Virus record (IMG/VR): IMGVR_UViG_3300034071_001431
Coordinates: 1 to 64,000 of that record
DNA: 64,000 bases
Origin: a virus
Direction: 5' to 3' (one strand)
Numbering within the stretch: position 1 is the first letter of the stretch; each line of letters starts with the position of its first letter. The translations under genes and the position numbers were made by a program. Below the pieces are notes generated by a model, which ran no database searches, had not been told where the DNA came from, and saw nothing but the letters and a program-made list of their open reading frames with translations. Positions 1 through 7,939 of the stretch are shown here, one piece after another.

Positions 1-254
1 CCGCCACCTTGTTCAGTTATAGTAACTGCTCCGTGTGCTCCAACTGCCTGCACTGCAATCTTACTACACTTAACAGGAAAGCGCATCTCTCTACTCTCAC
101 CAGCACGTAACAATGCACACTTGGTTGGATCAACGACCGGATTTTCACCAACTATAAAGTAAATTGATACAGACGAATATAATATCACAACTCCCTTTTT
201 AAGTACAGGGCTTTGTTGACTTATATTTGTAGCAGTTAGTGAGTATGATGCCAT
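1..254 (-). CDS. Virion-type small protein, C-terminus cut by window edge
   Basis: The reading frame opens at the ATG at 254 and runs off the left end of the window, so only the first 84 or so residues are visible. They begin MASYSLTATNISQQSP and are rich in beta-branched residues, with no catalytic motif. An exact T4-type late promoter octamer lies just upstream (273-280, minus). Together this suggests a late structural or decoration protein. The family is not recognised. Confidence 0.6.
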   Translation of the reverse strand, partial: MASYSLTATNISQQSPVLKKGVVILYSSVSIYFIVGENPVVDPTKCALLRAGESREMRFPVKCSKIAVQAVGAHGAVTITEQGG

Positions 255-272
255 TGTTGTTTCCTAATACAA

Positions 273-280
273 TATTTATA
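273..280 (-). promoter_or_regulatory. T4-type late promoter
   Basis: TATAAATA on the minus strand, 18 bases upstream of the ATG at 254. This is the exact octamer recognised by gp55-type late sigma factors in T4-like phages. No -35 is expected. Confidence 0.6.
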
Positions 281-289
281 GTCAAAATG

Positions 290-310
290 AAAGGCCCCGT
301 AGAGCCTTTT
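290..310 (-). terminator. Hairpin terminator after the gene at 332-541
   Basis: Arms AAAGGC and GCCTTT face each other across an 8-base loop, just downstream of the stop codon at 332. It separates the small early-type genes from the late virion gene to its left. Confidence 0.45.
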
Positions 311-331
311 GTTAGTGTGAAAGAAATCTAA

Positions 332-541
332 TTAAATATTACGCACTGCATACTCTGAAATCTTATGTGCCAACATACCAGGGATTGTTAAGTATGGCCA
401 TTCTGCTTCAAACGGACAAGGTGTTTCTCCCCAAGAGCCAGTTGTAATAAACGTTTTGTAAACTGCTAAGTCTGCTTTCTTAGTTGGATCAAACTTACGT
501 TTAGCAAATGCTTGTTGCTGTGAATAAAGTGTATTAACCAT
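332..541 (-). CDS. Small hypothetical protein
   Basis: Unrecognised protein of 69 residues. The start is the ATG at 541 (MVNTLYSQQQ), because GGAG lies at the right distance before it; an upstream in-frame start at 553 has none. The protein is basic near the N-terminus and aromatic in the middle. It closes a run of four minus-strand small genes that seem to share the promoter at 1244-1272. Confidence 0.55.
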   Translation of the reverse strand: MVNTLYSQQQAFAKRKFDPTKKADLAVYKTFITTGSWGETPCPFEAEWPYLTIPGMLAHKISEYAVRNI

Positions 542-554
542 TGTTATCTCCATT

Positions 555-728
555 TTAATATATTTCTTTGGTAATATAAAACTCAGTTGTTGGATATTTT
601 ACAATAAACTCATCGGTAGCAACAAACTGATTTAAACCATTCATATTAAAGAATTGTTTATGAAATGCTGTCTTATGTGTTTCTTTAATTGATACTGTTA
701 AATAAACACTTGTTGCTTTGCCTGCCAT
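555..728 (-). CDS. Small hypothetical protein
   Basis: Unrecognised 57-residue protein starting at the ATG at 728 (MAGKATSVYLTVSIKETHK), which has AGGAG at good spacing. The longer frame from 758 would overlap the upstream gene with no ribosome site. Alternating hydrophobic residues suggest a small beta-rich fold. Confidence 0.5.
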   Translation of the reverse strand: MAGKATSVYLTVSIKETHKTAFHKQFFNMNGLNQFVATDEFIVKYPTTEFYITKEIY

Positions 729-729
729 G

Positions 730-939
730 TTATTGCTCCTCGTTATTATTACGTTCATGTAATATTACAATTGCCGCTGAAATAATTATTTCTAATGAGT
801 TGTCACTAAACTCTTGCTGTGTTAACCAAGCTATGCAATTGTCCATTGTCATCTGACCAGCTTCGGTATCGATTGCAATGTCTTCATTAAAGACTGCTTG
901 GTTGATGTTATTAGAAATAATTATATCGTCTATGTTCAT
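730..939 (-). CDS. Small acidic hypothetical protein
   Basis: Unrecognised 69-residue acidic protein. Its ATG overlaps the stop of the upstream gene as TAATG, so the two are probably translationally coupled. No known domain is seen. Confidence 0.55.
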   Translation of the reverse strand: MNIDDIIISNNINQAVFNEDIAIDTEAGQMTMDNCIAWLTQQEFSDNSLEIIISAAIVILHERNNNEEQ

Positions 940-1211
940 TATACTACCTCTAACATATTAGCAGGAACATTCCAAATACCTTGTGCAGTTGCAACTTGTA
1001 CATTCTTAATTGCAATCTTACGCACTGTACCTTTTACAGTTAAACCGTTACGTGAGCTAACCCATTGCACGTTGTCACCAACAGTTAAATTACGTTTAGC
1101 TTGTTTACCTAATTTTGCACGAGCATACTTGATAGCATCAACAATGCTGTTTAATTCGTCGTTAGTAAAAGTACCTTGTACTAAAGCATTTGCAATTTGA
1201 GTAGCGTTCAT
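939..1211 (-). CDS. Conserved marine-phage protein with SH3/KOW-like half
   Basis: A 90-residue protein. The N-terminal half is helical (MNATQIANALVQGTFTNDEL). The second half, roughly residues 45-85 (GDNVQW...KGTVRKIAIKN), looks like a small SH3/KOW-type beta barrel. Proteins with this layout are common in T4-like marine phages, but I know no function for them. AAGGAG precedes the ATG. It is the first gene of a four-gene minus-strand unit driven by the promoter at 1244-1272. Confidence 0.65.
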   Translation of the reverse strand: MNATQIANALVQGTFTNDELNSIVDAIKYARAKLGKQAKRNLTVGDNVQWVSSRNGLTVKGTVRKIAIKNVQVATAQGIWNVPANMLEVV

Positions 1212-1243
1212 TTGTATCTCCTTGTTGTTAGTGTATGTAAAGC

Positions 1244-1272
1244 ATTATACAGCCATTTTACCAAAAAGTCAA
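1244..1272 (-). promoter_or_regulatory. Sigma70-type promoter
   Basis: TTGACT, 17 bases, TATAAT on the minus strand, upstream of the gene at 1211. The spacer sequence is nearly the same as in the promoters at 1512-1540 and 39759-39787, so these probably form one early promoter family. Confidence 0.8.
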
Positions 1273-1276
1273 CCTC

Positions 1277-1480
1277 TTATTTTGTTGCTTCCACTTCAGC
1301 AATTGCTGTAGTTGTATACATTTTGATTAATTTATCAACTACCTTGTTATACTTTTCACCATCAATGTATGCATCAAAGCTGTCAATGTTAAACTTAGTT
1401 ACTAATTTACTTTCCAAATCAAATAATGCCTTACACACCATATCAGTAACTTGTGTTTCAATTAATTGTTGTTTGTTCAT
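1277..1480 (-). CDS. Small hypothetical protein
   Basis: Unrecognised 67-residue, mostly helical protein (MNKQQLIETQVTDMVCKALF). The ATG at 1480 is chosen because GGAG precedes it; the longer frame to 1513 runs into the promoter. It has its own promoter at 1512-1540. Confidence 0.55.
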   Translation of the reverse strand: MNKQQLIETQVTDMVCKALFDLESKLVTKFNIDSFDAYIDGEKYNKVVDKLIKMYTTTAIAEVEATK

Positions 1481-1511
1481 TTGTTGCTCCGTTTTGTTAG
1501 TGTATGTAAGC

Positions 1512-1540
1512 ATTATACAGGCATTTTACCGAAATGTCAA
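1512..1540 (-). promoter_or_regulatory. Sigma70-type promoter
   Basis: TTGACA, 17 bases, TATAAT on the minus strand, in front of the gene at 1480. The spacer matches the 1244-1272 promoter at most positions. It is back to back with the plus-strand promoter at 1555. Confidence 0.8.
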
Positions 1541-1554
1541 GTGATATTTTCTGC

Positions 1555-1583
1555 TTGACTTTTGGCTAAAATCAGCGTATAAT
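1555..1583 (+). promoter_or_regulatory. Sigma70-type promoter, probably leaderless transcript
   Basis: TTGACT, 17 bases, TATAAT on the plus strand. The -10 box ends only 6 bases before the ATG at 1590, so transcription should begin at or next to the start codon. No Shine-Dalgarno sequence fits. It would drive the whole plus-strand array to 5.5 kb. Confidence 0.75.
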
Positions 1584-1589
1584 GATTGT

Positions 1590-1823
1590 ATGAATATTAC
1601 TTTAGTTAAAGAAAACTATCACTGGATTATGGAGTTGCACTCTGAAGGTTCGGTTGCGGAACGTACAGTGGATAACTGGGGTGCGGCGGTGGATTCAGTT
1701 ACTGAAGAATTAAAAGGGCGACAGGGCGTAAAGCGTATGTCGTATAATACTTGGCATTGGGATGGTAGACGTGAGAATGAAGCACGTGAGTACATCACAT
1801 ATTTTTATTTGAAGCATAATTAA
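1590..1823 (+). CDS. First small protein of the plus-strand array
   Basis: Unrecognised 77-residue protein beginning MNITLVKENYHWIMELHS and ending YITYFYLKHN. The C-terminus loosely resembles the LRW-type endings of the following small genes, so it may be a distant member of the same array. Its stop overlaps the next start as TAATG. The start sits at the predicted transcription start of the promoter at 1555. Confidence 0.6.
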   Translation: MNITLVKENYHWIMELHSEGSVAERTVDNWGAAVDSVTEELKGRQGVKRMSYNTWHWDGRRENEAREYITYFYLKHN

Positions 1824-2026
1824 TGCGATATACACGTGTTAAACTTTATAGGTTTTATGCAGTAGATTTTGATCTAACGCAATTAGACGAATACAAGTGG
1901 TGTGTTGACACATTTAAGTTACCAAGTGAGTTGCGTGAATGGTATGTAAATGCAACTTGGAATAAAATTGAATTTAACTTCCGTGACCCAGCGCATGCAC
2001 TAATGTTTTCATTGAGATGGGCATGA
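1823..2026 (+). CDS. LRW-tail small protein, array member
   Basis: A 67-residue protein ending DPAHALMFSLRWA. This C-terminal pattern (aromatic or Met, x, LRW, A/G) recurs in the downstream genes at 4447, 4608, 4826 and 5059. The body is rich in Trp and Tyr. The start overlaps the previous stop, and its own stop overlaps the next ATG as ATGA. Function unknown. I regard the array as a tandem paralogous family. Confidence 0.6.
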   Translation: MRYTRVKLYRFYAVDFDLTQLDEYKWCVDTFKLPSELREWYVNATWNKIEFNFRDPAHALMFSLRWA

Positions 2027-2197
2027 CAGAATATATCGAAGTATCACTTACTGGTGTTGGACTAAATCAACGCAGACTTATGCAGGCATGGTGGTTGGTG
2101 GTATGATGATGCTAAATGGATAGCAAGTGACCGCAAGTATTATTTTAGAGAAGAAAAAGACCGTATGCTATTTTTATTAAGGTTTGGAGCAAAATGA
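2023..2197 (+). pseudogene. Frameshifted LRW-tail array member
   Basis: The ATG at 2023 opens a frame that stops at 2104-2106. The +1 frame then carries WYDDAKWIASDRKYY and the family ending MLFLLRFGAK, with its stop overlapping the next gene as ATGA. Joining the frames near 2091-2101, inside a TGGTGGTTGGTGG repeat, gives a protein of about 58 residues like its neighbours. One extra base explains the break. Possible causes are a real mutation, a sequencing indel or +1 frameshifting before the UGA. Confidence 0.6.
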
Positions 2198-3342
2198 TAG
2201 ATACAAATTCAAAAACGTATTGTCCATTGATTTTCCATGGTATCTATGTTGAACGAACTAGCAATGGAGCATATCATATTGCACCATGTAGTACATCAAA
2301 AAAATCACAGGTATTAACTCAGAAAATTGATTTTGTTAACAATCAATCCCTTAATTTATTGCGAGTTTCGGCAAATAATAATGTACGGGCACCTCACTGC
2401 CAAAGTTGCTGGGTAGTAGAAGATAATCACGGTGAAAGTAAACGTCAAGTTTACATAGATTTGTATAGAGAAAATCAAATTCCTCAGACACAATCTATTG
2501 TATTGTTTAGTCTTGACTATAATACATTACCAATATGTAATGCTAAATGTATTATTTGCAGTCCGACCTACTCAAGTGCGTGGATTCAAGATGCACAATT
2601 ATTAAATAATACAGAGTCAAGATTTACTAAATCTACTAATATTAGTGACATCAATAAAGAACAAAATCAGCTCGATGGGTTAGATTTAACTCAACTAAAA
2701 AGTGTTTATTTCAATGGTGGTGAACCATTATTAACAAATGATCATGTCACTATATTAACGCAATTACAGAACATCAATGAAGTAGCAGTATCATATAATA
2801 TAAATGGATCTTGCTACCCAACAGAAGATGTGCTACAATTATGGAGTAAAGCCAAAGAAGTTACTTTATCGTTAAGTATTGATGGTATTAACGAGCAGTT
2901 TGAATATATTAGAAATCCACTGATATGGAAACAGGTAAGTGATAATATTGCTAAATTAAATAACTGTTTGCCCAATCTTAAAATTAATATAGCATATACT
3001 GTTGGCCTTCATAATGTGTTTGGATTACGCGAATGTATCAATTGGTGTAATACTAATATAGATAAATTTGATGTTGCTACACAATTTCATGTGCATACCG
3101 CAAATGGCAAATTAGATATTAAATTTGCAGGTAGAGAATTAAGAAAATCATTCTTAAATGAATTGTCGCTAATTGATAATAATAAATTTTATTGGGTTAC
3201 TTCTCTTAAAAATTATGTTAGATCTACAGTAGACCCAAGCAATGACTGGATGGATTATCTATATAGTCTTGACAAAATTAGAAATACAAATTGGGAAACT
3301 ACATTTGTAGAATTATATGAGAACAGTTTAAATGATAGATGA
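2194..3342 (+). CDS. Radical SAM enzyme with N-terminal auxiliary-cluster cysteines
   Basis: A 382-residue radical SAM protein. The 4Fe-4S motif C115-x3-C119-x2-C122 (LPICNAKCIICSPTYSSAW) is followed by the GGEPLL motif near 177 and SLSIDG near 228, as expected for a SAM-binding partial TIM barrel. An N-terminal segment has C10, C32 and a C69-x2-C72 pair that may hold a second cluster; such proteins are often named twitch-domain radical SAM proteins in phages. The ATG overlaps the stop of the broken small gene, so it is coupled to the peptide array. Substrate unknown. A peptide or small-protein substrate from the same array is an inference only. Two paralogs lie at 22950-25023. Confidence 0.85.
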   Translation: MIDTNSKTYCPLIFHGIYVERTSNGAYHIAPCSTSKKSQVLTQKIDFVNNQSLNLLRVSANNNVRAPHCQSCWVVEDNHGESKRQVYIDLYRENQIPQTQSIVLFSLDYNTLPICNAKCIICSPTYSSAWIQDAQLLNNTESRFTKSTNISDINKEQNQLDGLDLTQLKSVYFNGGEPLLTNDHVTILTQLQNINEVAVSYNINGSCYPTEDVLQLWSKAKEVTLSLSIDGINEQFEYIRNPLIWKQVSDNIAKLNNCLPNLKINIAYTVGLHNVFGLRECINWCNTNIDKFDVATQFHVHTANGKLDIKFAGRELRKSFLNELSLIDNNKFYWVTSLKNYVRSTVDPSNDWMDYLYSLDKIRNTNWETTFVELYENSLNDR

Positions 3343-4450
3343 TTTACATAATATATGGGGAGTGGCGCAGTACGCAACTCAACCGCAGTTTACCTGCTAC
3401 GAATCAGTGCAGGATAAATTAGACACATTTACTAAAGAACAATATCTTAAAGATCCAGTTGATACAATACAGCAAGTATTTGATATCTATCGTGCTATAA
3501 ACATTACGCCAATTGTCTATTACACAGAAGCTGGATTGATTACTGCTATTAAAGAGTTGTCTGAGACTGTAACTAATAGTGTTAAGAACAATGTTATTAA
3601 CTTGGGCAACAATCAGGGGCAAGGTATCAATAGATTTCTATTCCCAAACATGATGACTGCCGAACCAAAAGGACGTGGCAGTAACAGTCTTAAAGATCGC
3701 TTTCTAAGTGACGCAAAGTTAAAACGTGCAATCAATTTATGTTTTGAATATAGAGAAGGTAACAATTTAGTTAGCCCAACTGCATTACGTAGAGCATTAG
3801 AATTAGTTACAGGTGAGAATGTACAGAACTTTAAGTCGCTTAATGCACGTGCTATAGTAGAACACTTATGCCCTGTGCTTTGGGGCAATGTGTATGACTA
3901 CAGTGCGGGCTATGGCGGACGCATGCTGGGTATAACGACTAGTAACATGCGTTACAACTACCAATGTATCGACCCTAACACAGAAACAGTACAGCATCTA
4001 ACATACCTAAGTGAGCTAATAGAACAGGCAGTGGGTAACAAAGGATTGATTACACAATCAGTAAGCGAAGAATACGAGCCCGCTGATATTGATCTTGCGT
4101 TTAGTAGTCCGCCATACTTTAATTTAGAGAAGTACAGCGACGAGCCAACACAGTGCATGGTTAGGTATACTACGTTAGACGAATGGTTTGAGGGTTATGT
4201 TGCGCCCACTATGAAGAACATACACAAAGGCCTAAACAGTGATGGTGTGTTTGCTACTAACATTGCGGACTATAAGTCATATGGTAATAAAGAGTATGCT
4301 GTAGTTGAACGTTGGATTGCTACTGCTGAGAAGTTAGGCTTTAAACATTCAGGTACAATTAAGATGCTACTCAATACCCGCCCGGGCGTAGGGAACGATA
4401 AAATCGCAGGGCGTGAGAAGTGGGAAGGCGTTTACGTCTTTACAAAATGA
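3332..4450 (+). CDS. DNA methyltransferase-like protein (SPPY motif)
   Basis: A 372-residue class I methyltransferase. Residues near 188-200 (VYDYSAGYGGRMLG) resemble a SAM-binding loop. LAFSSPPYFNLEKY, near 255, is the catalytic S/D-PP-Y motif typical of N4-cytosine or N6-adenine DNA methyltransferases. No target-recognition domain or cognate restriction enzyme is visible, so it may modify phage DNA against host restriction. It overlaps the radical SAM gene by 11 bases and the next small gene by ATGA. Confidence 0.75.
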   Translation: MIDDLHNIWGVAQYATQPQFTCYESVQDKLDTFTKEQYLKDPVDTIQQVFDIYRAINITPIVYYTEAGLITAIKELSETVTNSVKNNVINLGNNQGQGINRFLFPNMMTAEPKGRGSNSLKDRFLSDAKLKRAINLCFEYREGNNLVSPTALRRALELVTGENVQNFKSLNARAIVEHLCPVLWGNVYDYSAGYGGRMLGITTSNMRYNYQCIDPNTETVQHLTYLSELIEQAVGNKGLITQSVSEEYEPADIDLAFSSPPYFNLEKYSDEPTQCMVRYTTLDEWFEGYVAPTMKNIHKGLNSDGVFATNIADYKSYGNKEYAVVERWIATAEKLGFKHSGTIKMLLNTRPGVGNDKIAGREKWEGVYVFTK

Positions 4451-4611
4451 TTAAAATTGGCCATTTACCATACCAGGAGATTTACGATCGTGTGATGTGG
4501 CTTCAGCAGACTGTTGGCGATGATGGTTGGTTCACAGAAAATCGCGATTGCTACATTGCAATCAAAGATCCAAAAATTGAATTTCTGTTTATACTAAGGT
4601 GGGGAGCATGA
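4447..4611 (+). CDS. LRW-tail small protein, array member
   Basis: A 54-residue protein starting MIKIGHLPYQEIYDRV and ending IEFLFILRWGA. The start at 4447 overlaps the methyltransferase stop (ATGA); a longer frame from 4420 would lie inside that gene. The shared tail and the coupled start identify it as part of the array. No function is known. Confidence 0.65.
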   Translation: MIKIGHLPYQEIYDRVMWLQQTVGDDGWFTENRDCYIAIKDPKIEFLFILRWGA

Positions 4612-4829
4612 GAGTATTGAATAAAGCAGTTTGGCCACACCAAGTTACACTCGACCCAACGTTCTTGCCGGACGAAGAATATGGTGTTTATGATGTACGT
4701 GAACGTTGGCTAAGAGAAAATATGTATGAGAACTATCCAAATCGGTGGCACATTGTTGGATATAAGCCCTTGACTTATTGCTTCAGTGACAGTAATGATT
4801 ACATGATGTTTTTATTGAGTTGCGCATGA
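4608..4829 (+). CDS. Array member with degenerate tail
   Basis: A 73-residue protein (MRVLNKAVWPHQ...). It ends NDYMMFLLSCA, where SC replaces the usual RW of the family tail. The ATG overlaps the preceding stop as ATGA. Trp and Tyr content is high. Unknown function. Confidence 0.6.
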   Translation: MRVLNKAVWPHQVTLDPTFLPDEEYGVYDVRERWLRENMYENYPNRWHIVGYKPLTYCFSDSNDYMMFLLSCA

Positions 4830-5062
4830 GTTTATTAGACGGAGCAAATGGTCGCAAGTTTATAGCAACGGGTCCTTTTGATGACGAAATGCCATACCAC
4901 TATATTGTTATTGCTGATATACAGTTTTGGGTAGATAATGAAGATGAAATATATCAATGGATGGAAGATAATTTACCACGTGGTAAAGCACACCATGCAG
5001 GTATGATGATTAGTTTAGATAGTGAAATTGATAGAACTGCTTTTTGTTTGAGGTGGGCATGA
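4826..5062 (+). CDS. LRW-tail small protein, array member
   Basis: A 78-residue acidic protein beginning MSLLDGANGRKF and ending RTAFCLRWA. The start at 4826 is set by the ATGA overlap. The centre is strongly acidic (DNEDEIYQWMEDN). Unknown function. Confidence 0.65.
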   Translation: MSLLDGANGRKFIATGPFDDEMPYHYIVIADIQFWVDNEDEIYQWMEDNLPRGKAHHAGMMISLDSEIDRTAFCLRWA

Positions 5063-5244
5063 TTGAAATTAACCTAATTCACGATTTAGACGATATAAAT
5101 TATACCAAATATAAGGCAGCAAAAGAGTGGTGCGAAGAAGAACATAATCAAGCTGGTGTTAGTAATCCAGAATGGTGGCAGTTCAGAACACAAATTAATA
5201 TTACAGATAAATTACTTACATTGTTAGTAATGAGGTGGTCGTAA
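5059..5244 (+). CDS. LRW-tail small protein, array member
   Basis: A 61-residue acidic protein starting MIEINLIHDLDD and ending LLTLLVMRWS. It is coupled to the upstream gene by ATGA and to the downstream gene by TAATG. Unknown function. Confidence 0.65.
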   Translation: MIEINLIHDLDDINYTKYKAAKEWCEEEHNQAGVSNPEWWQFRTQINITDKLLTLLVMRWS

Positions 5245-5507
5245 TGGCAACAACAATTTCAATGACTGAAAAACAATGGGCAACACTAAAAGACAAGATT
5301 GTAGAAGATTACGGTCGAACTACAGTATTAATTAGCTGGCGATTAAGAGATACATTGGGCTTTACTATACGTGAGTACAGGGATTATTCACCTGGTCAGG
5401 CGCAAAAAGAATATCCATTTGAGAGTTGGACTACTATACGCTTAGACTTTTGGGATGAACAGTTACATACAATGTTTCTTTTGAAATACAGCGATTACTT
5501 ATTGTAA
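5244..5507 (+). CDS. Last small protein of the plus-strand array
   Basis: An 87-residue protein (MATTISMTEKQWATLKDKIV) ending LHTMFLLKYSDYLL, a variant of the family tail with a short extension. The start at 5244 overlaps the previous stop. It converges on the minus-strand gene ending at 5499, overlapping it by 9 bases. Confidence 0.6.
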   Translation: MATTISMTEKQWATLKDKIVEDYGRTTVLISWRLRDTLGFTIREYRDYSPGQAQKEYPFESWTTIRLDFWDEQLHTMFLLKYSDYLL

Positions 5508-5723
5508 CGTATGCGTTTCTAATACATCTGCATCCATACCAAGTATTTCAAATATTAATTTAATGTTTGGGTGGACTGCACCAATATCAGACTCTGGTAT
5601 CATAACAAACTTAGCAGTACCATCTGCTTTAACTGCAAACACATAAATGTCGGCATCATCTACTGGACTAATTTGGTCTACGTACTCTACACTTACTTCT
5701 TCTTCGGATTTTGCCATTATCAT
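5499..5723 (-). CDS. Small acidic hypothetical protein
   Basis: Unrecognised 74-residue acidic protein. It may start at either ATG (5723 or 5717), since neither has a clear ribosome site; the gene overlaps the end of the metallopeptidase-like gene. It could be a small virion component, since it follows two virion-type genes. Confidence 0.45.
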   Translation of the reverse strand: MIMAKSEEEVSVEYVDQISPVDDADIYVFAVKADGTAKFVMIPESDIGAVHPNIKLIFEILGMDADVLETHTLQ

Positions 5724-6354
5724 GTGCCTTAAGATAAGTTATATTTTTTGCAATCTTCTTTAGTAATTTACGCATTACTAAATGATCACTTCCAAATGTA
5801 CGGCGGTAGTGTTCTAAATCTAAGCTCTCCATTGGTTCTATAGTATTTAACTTGTATTTTAAAATATAGAATCTAGCGGCTATGTTTGCGGCATACGCAT
5901 CTATTTCATCGGGCATGCCTAAATATTCTTGGTCATTTGTTGCATTACTGTGCTTACTAACATAACCTCTATTCATTATAAAGCGACGACTTCTATATTG
6001 ATGTTGATGTCTGTATTCATGTACCAACGATTCAACTAATTCAAGGGTAAGATCATCTGCTATCTTGCCTGTAATAAGCCATGGAGATTTTTTAGCCTGA
6101 TTAATTATAAGAGTTAGTTTGAATTGCTTACGTCGTTCTTCATCTAAGTTAGGGTCGTACTCTGCACCAAATGTAAAGTCACCCGGTGAAAGTATACTAT
6201 TATCGCCACAGTAGAAATCAACTTTAATTGAATGATGTTTATTAAGATGTTTGCCAAGTTGTCTGACAAAGTTGTGTGGAGTGATTCTTTTGTTAATCAA
6301 GCCTGCTACCCATTTTGAAATACTTACATACTCAACAATAGGATTTAATATCAT
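5668..6354 (-). CDS. HEXXH metallopeptidase-like protein
   Basis: A 228-residue protein with the zinc-binding motif H112-E113-Y-R-H116 in ESLVHEYRHQHQYRSRR and a later acidic residue in MPDEIDAYAA that could be the third ligand. The pattern resembles SprT-like or other phage-associated metallopeptidases. Its role is unknown; maturation of virion proteins or repair are possibilities. The start lies 3 bases after the stop of the upstream structural gene, suggesting co-expression. The C-terminus is highly basic. Confidence 0.6.
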   Translation of the reverse strand: MILNPIVEYVSISKWVAGLINKRITPHNFVRQLGKHLNKHHSIKVDFYCGDNSILSPGDFTFGAEYDPNLDEERRKQFKLTLIINQAKKSPWLITGKIADDLTLELVESLVHEYRHQHQYRSRRFIMNRGYVSKHSNATNDQEYLGMPDEIDAYAANIAARFYILKYKLNTIEPMESLDLEHYRRTFGSDHLVMRKLLKKIAKNITYLKAHDNGKIRRRSKCRVRRPN

Positions 6355-6356
6355 GG

Positions 6357-7931
6357 CTAACTACCGCCGAGTAAAGTTGATCCACCAGAAAGACTATTGT
6401 CACCGGCTGCGCTTGGCAATCCAGAAAATGGATTACTAGTCGGAGTAAATTGTAACGGAGCAATGCCATGAGCTTGCATGAGTAATTTATTTTTACCTTC
6501 AGCTAAACTTGCTTTAATTGCTTCGCCGTGTGCATCATCTGTTGCCATATTGTGCAATACATCTGTTACTCCCGACCCACTAGCGTCTGCGCCCAATGGA
6601 TGTAGTCCCATACCAAAGCTCTTAATACTTCCTAAACTAGCAGGAGTTGGTGTAGTTAAATCAACTCCTGCTTTAAGCATTAAACTAGAGGTTGTACTAA
6701 TCATTGCATGCACACCTGCTACTGCCGCTGTTATTGCACTTTCGCTACCCGATGCTAGGGCGGCGGCCATATCATTAATTTTTGGACCACCAGCTGCGGC
6801 TTGCGTGAAGTCTGTCATATTTGGAAGACCATGCGCACCGTTGCCTAATCCAGTCATACCATCTATATCGCCTTTTAAGTCACCCATCAGTCCGCCCAAA
6901 CTTGGTGCAAATGCATCTAATTTAGGAACGCTAGGGATAGTAATTCCATTTAACATACTTGCCGCAGCAGCTGGGCTATCAAATTTTGCACCCATATCAC
7001 CGAGCTTAGTAGCAACTCCTTTCAAGTCTGTAGACATACCAGCAACGTCAGCTGGATTAGATAATTTTTTAATATCAGTTAAATCTTTAAGACTTTGCAC
7101 ACCACCTACCCCAACTACTGGCGCAATATCTGACCCCATTGACCCAATTGATGCATATATGGTTTTTCCGGCCGGAGGAACAATGCCCATTTGATTGGTT
7201 ATTGTAGATATAATTTTAGGGTCGGTAATTGAATTCAGTACTTTATCAATAGATGAAGCATACACTGGATCGTGCATCTGGGTAATGTCAACTCCGGCTT
7301 TAGTTAATTCTGCATTTAGGCCCGATGCATTTCCTAATTTAAGACTTGATATTTTGTTAACTAGGCCGGCCGAAGAACCAAAATTATTCATATCTTTAAG
7401 ATCAAACGCAGGTCCTGCCGCAGTAAATGCTTTGGCGGCACTTGGTAGATCGCCTAGTACTTTATCTACTCCTTGTGTGGCCATTGAACTAATACTTGAT
7501 ATGCCGCTACCGTAATCGCCAAATGAAGTATTTGCTATAAAGCTAGTAGCTGATTTTATTTCCAATGCATCGGCAATATGGCCCTGTGCTTGCATTACTA
7601 CCTGACCAAATGCTGCTGGATTACCTGCTGGCAATAATTGTTTACTCTGTGTGTCTAGATTTGTTGCGGCCAATGCTAGATCTGCGGCAAGTGTGGGATT
7701 ATAACTAGGAGACAGAACATTACCATACAGGGCAGCTTTATCTTGCATCGCCGAGATTGCAGAAGTAACAGCTGGAGCAATTTGTAGTGCACCACCTTTA
7801 GCCAATCCGGCTATAGCAGTTAATGTCGCTGGCGTAAGTGCCCCAGCAGGTGTAGCTAGAGATGGTTTAAGATTTTCTAGTACTACACTACCTGCTTTAG
7901 CTGTTACCAGCGATATATCATGTTCTGCCAT
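6357..7931 (-). CDS. Large Ala/Gly/Ser-rich putative virion protein
   Basis: A 524-residue low-complexity protein rich in Ala, Gly, Ser and Met, with no catalytic motif. The C-terminus is NPFSGLPSAAGD...GGSTLLGGS. AGGA precedes the ATG. Composition and position suggest a virion protein, possibly in the tail or baseplate, but the family is not recognised. Large antisense open frames here (6478-7194 and 7195-7515 plus) are shadows of its composition. Confidence 0.6.
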   Translation of the reverse strand: MAEHDISLVTAKAGSVVLENLKPSLATPAGALTPATLTAIAGLAKGGALQIAPAVTSAISAMQDKAALYGNVLSPSYNPTLAADLALAATNLDTQSKQLLPAGNPAAFGQVVMQAQGHIADALEIKSATSFIANTSFGDYGSGISSISSMATQGVDKVLGDLPSAAKAFTAAGPAFDLKDMNNFGSSAGLVNKISSLKLGNASGLNAELTKAGVDITQMHDPVYASSIDKVLNSITDPKIISTITNQMGIVPPAGKTIYASIGSMGSDIAPVVGVGGVQSLKDLTDIKKLSNPADVAGMSTDLKGVATKLGDMGAKFDSPAAAASMLNGITIPSVPKLDAFAPSLGGLMGDLKGDIDGMTGLGNGAHGLPNMTDFTQAAAGGPKINDMAAALASGSESAITAAVAGVHAMISTTSSLMLKAGVDLTTPTPASLGSIKSFGMGLHPLGADASGSGVTDVLHNMATDDAHGEAIKASLAEGKNKLLMQAHGIAPLQFTPTSNPFSGLPSAAGDNSLSGGSTLLGGS

Positions 7932-7939
7932 TCTAAATC

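Noticed and set aside
6478-7515. Two long plus-strand frames opposite the Ala-rich structural gene
   Set aside because: They are antisense shadows of a low-complexity Ala/Gly-rich gene, with no ribosome site or promoter, and the minus-strand frame is longer.
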